Shown here: piece after piece, positions 26,326 through 31,137 of the stretch
How the letters are laid out: each line of letters opens with the position of its first letter
Numbering within the stretch: the stretch's first letter is position 1
Virus record (IMG/VR): IMGVR_UViG_3300011187_000036
Location: 1 to 31,137 of that record
Source: a virus
Reading direction: 5' to 3' (one strand)
Length of the DNA: 31,137 bases
Program-made: the position numbers and the translations under genes
Notes under the pieces: generated by a model
Told to the model about the DNA's origin: nothing
Databases searched by the model: none
Seen by the model: the letters and a program-made list of their open reading frames with translations, nothing else

Positions 26326-27542
26326 TGACTACAAGATTTCCTAAAGATTATGACCAAATTGTTATAACCATTGATGGTGTTGATGTATCAGGGATTGTTG
26401 GTCAAACAGAAATCTATCAGGATATTTTTTCACCTGTGTGGAGCGCAACATTAATGTTCTACGATACACAGAACCAGTTAATGAATTTGCCTATTATGCC
26501 GGGTTCTGAAGTTGAGATATTACTTGAAACAAGTGCGCCTAAACCATGTAAAGGTAAGAAAACATTTAATTTCATAGTGTATAAGATTGACAACCGTGAA
26601 ATGGTTAAACAAGAAACTTATACCTATATTGTTAGATGTATCGCGCCTGAATATTTTGATGACCAGAAATCACGCATCAGTAAAGCCTATGATGGCACAA
26701 CAGATAAAATCGCTAGAAGTATTATAAATGACTCTGATGTGTTTGGTGATATTACAAAATCAAGTTCTGATTCAAATAGATACAACGTTATTGTACCTAA
26801 CCTATCACCCTTCGCTGCAATTGAGTGGTTGACTATATTCTCTAAAACAAAGAATGCTGGTGCTGATTTCTGTTTCTTTCAAACAGATGAGGGTCAATTT
26901 GCATTTTCTTCAATTGAGGATATGTTTAATGATAGAACCGATTTGTCATTGAAACAGATAATTCCTAACGCTAAAAAAGAATCACAGGATGTTGATGACG
27001 CATTCATAAGCATTCAACAATATCAGTTTATTAATCAATTTGATGCATTGCCTAATTTTGATATGGGGTTCTTTGGTAGTAAAACATTATCACATGACAT
27101 AATTAATAAGAAATTCACAACATCAACATTTAATTATGGAGATGATTTAGCGACTGATAAAACCTATGCACCATTTAAAGGCGATATATTTGAGAATGCA
27201 GGTAATGCTAATATTTCATTTGTTCCTGTACATGGTGGTGTTATGGAGAAGGGATTAGTGCCTAATGAAACACATAAACAATGGAAGGGTTCACGAAAAT
27301 CCAGCATTATGAAACTGGAAACAAATAGACTGTTAGTAGATATACCCGGTCATGTTTGTCTATATGACCAGTTAGGTAGAACAATCCAAGTTCTGTTACC
27401 ATCACATCAGGATTCAACTAAAGATAGGCATGATAAATATTTGAAAGGTGATTATCTGGTTACAGCGATACGTCATGTAATTGGAAAAGAATATACTATC
27501 TTTATGGAACTGAGTAAGAAGCGGATGAGTGAGAAATATTAA
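26325..27542 (+). CDS. 27: Baseplate hub protein gp27-like
   Basis: This 405-residue protein (T4 gp27 is 391) opens with DYDQIVITIDGVDVSGIVGQTEIYQDIFSPVWSATLMFYDTQNQLMNLPIMPGSEVEILLE, the strand pattern of gp27/gpD-type hub rings, and has VPNLSPFAAIEWLTIFSK in the middle. gp27 forms the trimeric ring that holds the gp5 spike and meets the tail tube. Adjacent to gp53 and upstream of the gp5-like gene, which supports the call. Confidence 0.85.
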   Translation: MTTRFPKDYDQIVITIDGVDVSGIVGQTEIYQDIFSPVWSATLMFYDTQNQLMNLPIMPGSEVEILLETSAPKPCKGKKTFNFIVYKIDNREMVKQETYTYIVRCIAPEYFDDQKSRISKAYDGTTDKIARSIINDSDVFGDITKSSSDSNRYNVIVPNLSPFAAIEWLTIFSKTKNAGADFCFFQTDEGQFAFSSIEDMFNDRTDLSLKQIIPNAKKESQDVDDAFISIQQYQFINQFDALPNFDMGFFGSKTLSHDIINKKFTTSTFNYGDDLATDKTYAPFKGDIFENAGNANISFVPVHGGVMEKGLVPNETHKQWKGSRKSSIMKLETNRLLVDIPGHVCLYDQLGRTIQVLLPSHQDSTKDRHDKYLKGDYLVTAIRHVIGKEYTIFMELSKKRMSEKY

Positions 27543-28471
27543 TGGCATATAATGATGTTATCTTAGCGGATTTACCTATTGCATATTGGCGTTTAGGTGA
27601 AGCAAGTGGTACTGTGGCTGTTGATGAAGTTGATACAAACGATGGAACGTATATTGGTACTCCAACTCTAGGTGTCACTGGTGCATTAGATGGTGATACT
27701 GACACAGCAATTACCACATCTTCAGGTAACTACGCATCTGTTGCTCATGATACATCATTAAATTTTACTGGTGCATTCTCAGTTGAATGTTGGTTTAAAA
27801 CATCAAACACAACAGGTCGTCAATTTCTACTATCTAAGTATCTTGAATCTTCATCTTACACTGGATGGGAATTATCCCTGTTAGATAGCACTGGAAATAT
27901 AAGATTTACATCAATTAGTAATTGGTCTAGTGATACATTAAGAATGACCACAACAGAAGGTTTTGCTGATGGTGAATGGCATCATGTAGTGGTCACATAT
28001 AGCGGCACTGGTAGTTCTACAGGTGCTAAGATGTTTGTTGACGGTGTAGAAAAAACACTTACATACGAAATTAATTCTTTAAGCGGCAGTATAGTTTCTA
28101 CAGCAGATTTGAATATTGGTCAACGTTGGGCTTCAACACCAGAACCATTAATTGGTTCTATTGATGAGGTTGCTTTATGGGATAGTGAATTAACACCAAC
28201 TCAAGTTGCTGAACATTATGATGCTGCAATATACAAGTTTGAAATATCAGGTGTAACTCAGGTTCAAGATGCATTAGCGGCATGTATTATTAGATTGTAT
28301 TTAAGAAGTAATGGAACATTGGTTGATTCTGTTGTGAGTTCTGCGGTTGACGGAACCTATACTTTTACAGGATTAATAGAATCAACAGAATATGATATAG
28401 TATGTATTAATAATACACCTAATATATGTCCTCAAATATCTGGGCCAATACAACCAGCTGAGGTTATTTAA
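27542..28471 (+). CDS. LamG/concanavalin-fold baseplate or adhesion protein
   Basis: Residues about 5-230 form a LamG-like jelly roll: LPIAYWRLGEASGTVAVDEVDTNDGTYIG..., FSVECWFKTSN, GEWHHVVVTYSG, KMFVDGVEK, LNIGQRW, GSIDEVALWDSELTPTQVAEHYDAA, all standard for the Laminin_G_3 type. A small beta domain of the carboxypeptidase-regulatory/Ig kind follows (CIIRLYLRSNGTLVDS..., GTYTFTGLIESTEYDI). Such modules bind sugars, so it may decorate the hub or bind the host. Overlaps the gp27-like stop by 1 base. No such gene sits here in T4. Confidence 0.8.
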   Translation: MAYNDVILADLPIAYWRLGEASGTVAVDEVDTNDGTYIGTPTLGVTGALDGDTDTAITTSSGNYASVAHDTSLNFTGAFSVECWFKTSNTTGRQFLLSKYLESSSYTGWELSLLDSTGNIRFTSISNWSSDTLRMTTTEGFADGEWHHVVVTYSGTGSSTGAKMFVDGVEKTLTYEINSLSGSIVSTADLNIGQRWASTPEPLIGSIDEVALWDSELTPTQVAEHYDAAIYKFEISGVTQVQDALAACIIRLYLRSNGTLVDSVVSSAVDGTYTFTGLIESTEYDIVCINNTPNICPQISGPIQPAEVI

Positions 28472-28704
28472 CAACACCACATATTAATATTATACTTACA
28501 TGTGGAGTAACAGATATTAGTTATCGCCGTAGGCGAGTGGTGTTTCACACCACGTATTAGTTAATAACGTAATTAATAACGTAATTAATAATTAGTAATA
28601 TAATATCATTGCGGCCACATGCGCAGCATATCAAGCTGTCAAATGCTTGTCAAGCATTATTTTAACTTATTTTAAATTAATTTTTAAAACCCTTTGGAAT
28701 CAAT
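28472..28704 (+). other. Non-coding gap in the baseplate operon
   Basis: This 233-base gap has no credible gene. It holds CCACAT/ATGTGG, a hairpin GTGGTGT/ACACCAC (28537-28553), a 12-base tandem repeat, and a perfect palindromic hairpin AATGCTTG-T-CAAGCATT (28642-28658) followed by AT-rich sequence. The other genes of this operon overlap by one base, so the gap is notable. Confidence 0.6.
28561..28592 (+). repeat. 12-base tandem repeat, about 2.7 copies
   Basis: TTAATAACGTAA at 28561-28572 and 28573-28584, then partial TTAATAAT. Confidence 0.85.
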
Positions 28705-29649
28705 ATGATACAAAACAATCAAAATGAATCAATGGCCTTCTCAATGGGTTCATTTGTATGGTGGATAGGCGTAGTTGAGGATAGATTAGACCCTGAGATG
28801 TTAGGGCGTGTACGTGTGCGCATTGGTGGATACCATACGGCTGATAAGGGTGATATAGCGACAAATAAGCTATTGTGGGCCTACCCTATGCAACCAATCA
28901 CTTCAGCGGCTATGAACGGCTTAGGTGAAGCCCCTGTAGGTGTTGTGGAGGGTACGTGGGTAGTTGGGTTCTTCCGTGATGGTCATAACGCTCATGACCC
29001 TGTAATTATGGGTACATTGGGTGGTAAACCAGAATCTAAAGATAAAAATCAAGGATTCAATGACCCTAATGGGGTGTATCCTAAAGATGCTTATCTAGGC
29101 GAACCAGATACCAATCGGTTAGCACGTAATGAAAAAATAGAAGAAACAATAGTCCAATCTAAAAAAGATGGGGTTAAAGTAGGTGTTTCGCTTGCATTAG
29201 GTTCAGGGAACTGGGATGAACCAGAAACACCATATGCAGCTGAATACCCATACAATCATGTAAAGGAAACTGAAAGTGGTCATGTTCAAGAGTTTGATGA
29301 CACAGAAGGTGCAGAACGTATTCACACATATCATAAATCAGGAACATTTGAAGAAATTCATCCTGATGGTACGAAGGTTACTAAAGTAGTTGGTGCTGAT
29401 TATGAGATTGTGCTTGATGGGAAAAATATGCACGTTACTGGAAACTTGAATATTACCATAAATGGTGATGCTAATATTTTAGTTGATGGGGATTGTAAAT
29501 CAGAAGTGACGGGTAATAAGGATGAATATATACATGGTAAATACCAATTGAAAGTTGGTGGTGATTTAGTAATGAATGCGGGTGGTAATTCATATCTTGA
29601 TGGCGCACAGGTACATTTTAATTTACCCGGCCCTGTACCTGCATTTTAA
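28705..29649 (+). CDS. 5: gp5-like central spike, no lysozyme domain
   Basis: The N-terminal OB fold (FVWWIGVVEDRLDPEMLGRVRVRIGGYHTADKGD..., LLWAYPMQPITSAAMNGLGEAPVGVVEGTWVVGFFRDG...DPVIMGTLGG) is that of T4 gp5. The C-terminus has the repeating strand pattern of the triple beta-helix needle (NLNITINGDANILVDGDCKSEVTG...KVGGDLVMNAGG). At 314 residues it lacks the about 170-residue lysozyme domain of T4 gp5 (575 aa). It pierces the outer membrane, so wall cutting must come from another protein. GGAA precedes ATG 28705. Confidence 0.85.
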   Translation: MIQNNQNESMAFSMGSFVWWIGVVEDRLDPEMLGRVRVRIGGYHTADKGDIATNKLLWAYPMQPITSAAMNGLGEAPVGVVEGTWVVGFFRDGHNAHDPVIMGTLGGKPESKDKNQGFNDPNGVYPKDAYLGEPDTNRLARNEKIEETIVQSKKDGVKVGVSLALGSGNWDEPETPYAAEYPYNHVKETESGHVQEFDDTEGAERIHTYHKSGTFEEIHPDGTKVTKVVGADYEIVLDGKNMHVTGNLNITINGDANILVDGDCKSEVTGNKDEYIHGKYQLKVGGDLVMNAGGNSYLDGAQVHFNLPGPVPAF

Positions 29650-29661
29650 GGAATTTTTATA

Positions 29662-30666
29662 ATGACAAAACCTACAGTTTATACATGGCTAGACGATAGC
29701 GCACCTGTTTATAGCAATACGATGAGTTCATTCATTGCACTGTTACGTGCCTGTTTAGTTGATGGATATGGCACAAAGGCTGGTGCAGGTTGGAGTATCC
29801 CCTTTGAAGATGCAACTAGTTTAATTCTAAAACAAGGCGGCACAAATCCATTAAAACATTGTTTGAAGATATATGATTTTGAGGCGAGTACGACTCGTGC
29901 TTACGCACATTATCAAATCGCTCAAGATTACACTGATTTAAACACACCAGTAGATAGTTGGCATGATTCTAGTATACCAGACACATATTTAAAATTCCCG
30001 AAAGGATATAGTAGTAGCACAGCATATCAGGTTCCGTGGATTATATTAGCCACAAGTCGCGCTGTTTATTTTATGTTTGGATATAACAATACTGTATCTG
30101 GTTCTATACCTGATAAATTCTCAAGTAATAATAGTTTAGAGAGAGGGTATAATTTCAATGGATTCTTTGGGGATTATACACCATATCATGAGTGGAATAC
30201 TAGAAACACCATGTATGTGTTGGGTTCAACTCCGTATCCATACCCAACATATTTAACGCATTTTATAACTCAGTTAGGTACATCAGCGAGCAACAAATCG
30301 TTTTGTGGAAGCTTGAAGGATAATAGAGTTGCTTATAGTAGAGCGTATTATAATACACTTGTACCCGAATCGAAGGGTGATAACGGTTACTTAGGATTTA
30401 ATTTTACACTACAAGGGTATAACTCAAAAGATAATCCAGTTGATAATTCATTAAAATTAGATGTGGTTAGATTGACAAATGAGTTTGCTCTTGTTGGTGA
30501 AATGCCCGGCCTTCTATATCATATACATGGTAGATATTTTGATAAAGATAAAACGGATGACATATCATTTAAAGGGGTTGGTGGGTATGAAGGTAAGAAT
30601 ATCTACATTGTAAATACATATAATGGTCAGGCATTCATCCATGATGGTGAATGGGGGGTTGAATAA
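29662..30666 (+). CDS. Tail-associated protein, tandem paralogue A (334 aa)
   Basis: The N-terminus VYTWLDDSAPVYSNTMSSFIALLRACLVDGYGTKAGAGWSIPFED recurs in phage genes next to spike or fibre genes. VPWIILATSRAVYFMFGYN follows at about 125-143. The rest is Gly/Tyr/Ser-rich beta sequence. The next gene is a clear paralogue. It may form part of the tail tip or an adhesin, but function is unknown. AAGGAA precedes ATG 29662. Confidence 0.65.
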   Translation: MTKPTVYTWLDDSAPVYSNTMSSFIALLRACLVDGYGTKAGAGWSIPFEDATSLILKQGGTNPLKHCLKIYDFEASTTRAYAHYQIAQDYTDLNTPVDSWHDSSIPDTYLKFPKGYSSSTAYQVPWIILATSRAVYFMFGYNNTVSGSIPDKFSSNNSLERGYNFNGFFGDYTPYHEWNTRNTMYVLGSTPYPYPTYLTHFITQLGTSASNKSFCGSLKDNRVAYSRAYYNTLVPESKGDNGYLGFNFTLQGYNSKDNPVDNSLKLDVVRLTNEFALVGEMPGLLYHIHGRYFDKDKTDDISFKGVGGYEGKNIYIVNTYNGQAFIHDGEWGVE

Positions 30667-30670
30667 TGTA

Positions 30671-30678
30671 TATAAATA
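30671..30678 (+). promoter_or_regulatory. T4-type late promoter
   Basis: TATAAATA, 31 bases before ATG 30709, between the two paralogues. Confidence 0.7.
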
Positions 30679-30708
30679 TAGTTAATTATAGATTAGAGGA
30701 ATAATTAA

Positions 30709-31137
30709 ATGGCAAGTCCAATAGTATATTCATGGCAAGATGCAAATGCACCTGTATATTTAAAAACTGCTGCATCTTTTCAGGCACTGCTCACTGCATG
30801 TTTGGTTGACGGTTATACAGGTAAAGCAGCGGCTGGATGGAGCAAACCTTTCAGTGATGCTAGTAGTTTTGTTCTTAAACAAGGCGCAAGTGTAGCTAAT
30901 CCAACCGCACCACAACAGTGTATAAAGTTATATGATTATCATGTAACTCCAACACAACCATATTGTAGTTTTGAGGTGGCTGAAGATTTTACTGACCTTA
31001 ATACTTCAATCAATCCGTGGGCAGGTAATGAAACATATGATTGGTTCTCAACCGGATATGCATCAGCAACATCATATGAAGTTCCTTGGATGATTTTTGC
31101 AACCAGTCGTGCCGTTTATTTCTGGTTTGGTTATAAT
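30709..31137 (+). CDS. Tail-associated protein, tandem paralogue B (partial)
   Basis: AGAGGA precedes ATG 30709, and the frame is open to the window edge (143 codons). It matches paralogue A in order: VYSWQDANAPVYLKTAASFQALLTACLVDGYTGKAAAGWSKPFSD, then CIKLYDYHV, DFTDLNTSINPW, YEVPWMIFATSRAVYFWFGYN. The gene continues outside the window. Its own late promoter allows separate expression. Confidence 0.7.
   Translation, partial: MASPIVYSWQDANAPVYLKTAASFQALLTACLVDGYTGKAAAGWSKPFSDASSFVLKQGASVANPTAPQQCIKLYDYHVTPTQPYCSFEVAEDFTDLNTSINPWAGNETYDWFSTGYASATSYEVPWMIFATSRAVYFWFGYN

Noticed and set aside
1-31137. CRISPR array, insertion sequence, integrase/att site or replication origin
   Set aside because: No regularly spaced repeats, transposase or integrase genes, terminal inverted repeats or iteron clusters were seen. 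The only tandem repeats are the short ones listed.

Overview
This window is an AT-rich segment of a large T4-superfamily myovirus (contractile-tailed Caudoviricetes phage). The evidence is homologues of T4 gp32, gp59, gp33, gp4, gp26, gp53, gp27 and gp5, together with repeated copies of the T4-type late promoter TATAAATA. A lipoprotein, periplasm-directed cell-wall enzymes and a T4-like baseplate imply a Gram-negative host. The host species cannot be read from the sequence.

Layout. (1) 1-6.1 kb: small accessory genes on the + strand. They include a pol-beta-type nucleotidyltransferase, an M15 endolysin, a ClpP-like protease and several tiny unknown genes, driven by a family of sigma70-like promoters with a TTGCAT -35 box. 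(2) 5.5-16.2 kb: a long tRNA region. I fold 24 convincing tRNAs plus one irregular tRNA-like gene. Together they cover all 20 amino acids, with a candidate initiator tRNA. They are interleaved with small genes, including a SpoT-type HD hydrolase, a P-loop kinase, a SprT-like protease and two PD-(D/E)XK-like proteins. In the middle (about 10.95-11.3 kb) lies a tmRNA gene in circularly permuted order, with the acceptor piece upstream of the piece encoding the tag ANDESYTPVAQAA. Between the tRNAs are structured leader RNAs: one motif in three copies with compensatory base changes, and one larger three-way-junction leader. (3) 16.2-20.2 kb: lipoprotein, YkuK-type RNase H-like protein, SleB-like hydrolase, then the replication and late-transcription block gp33, two unknown genes, gp59 and gp32. 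(4) 20.2-24.9 kb, minus strand: gp4, a gp2-like protein, a tail-tube-fold protein, gp26 with a canonical -1 frameshift signal into a short overlapping frame, and a tape-measure-like protein. (5) 25.0-31.1 kb, plus strand: baseplate gp48/54-like, gp53, gp27-like, a LamG-fold protein, a lysozyme-less gp5-like spike, and two tandem paralogues. The second paralogue runs off the window.

How it fits together. The tRNA and tmRNA block, the possible alarmone hydrolase and the proteases suggest a phage that takes over and buffers host translation and stringent control. The gp33/late-promoter system then drives the tail and baseplate genes. Several small accessory genes are split by single-base frame changes, mostly at A-runs. 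The structural and replication genes are intact apart from the predicted programmed frameshift. This contrast suggests slippage or decay limited to the accessory region rather than uniform sequencing error.
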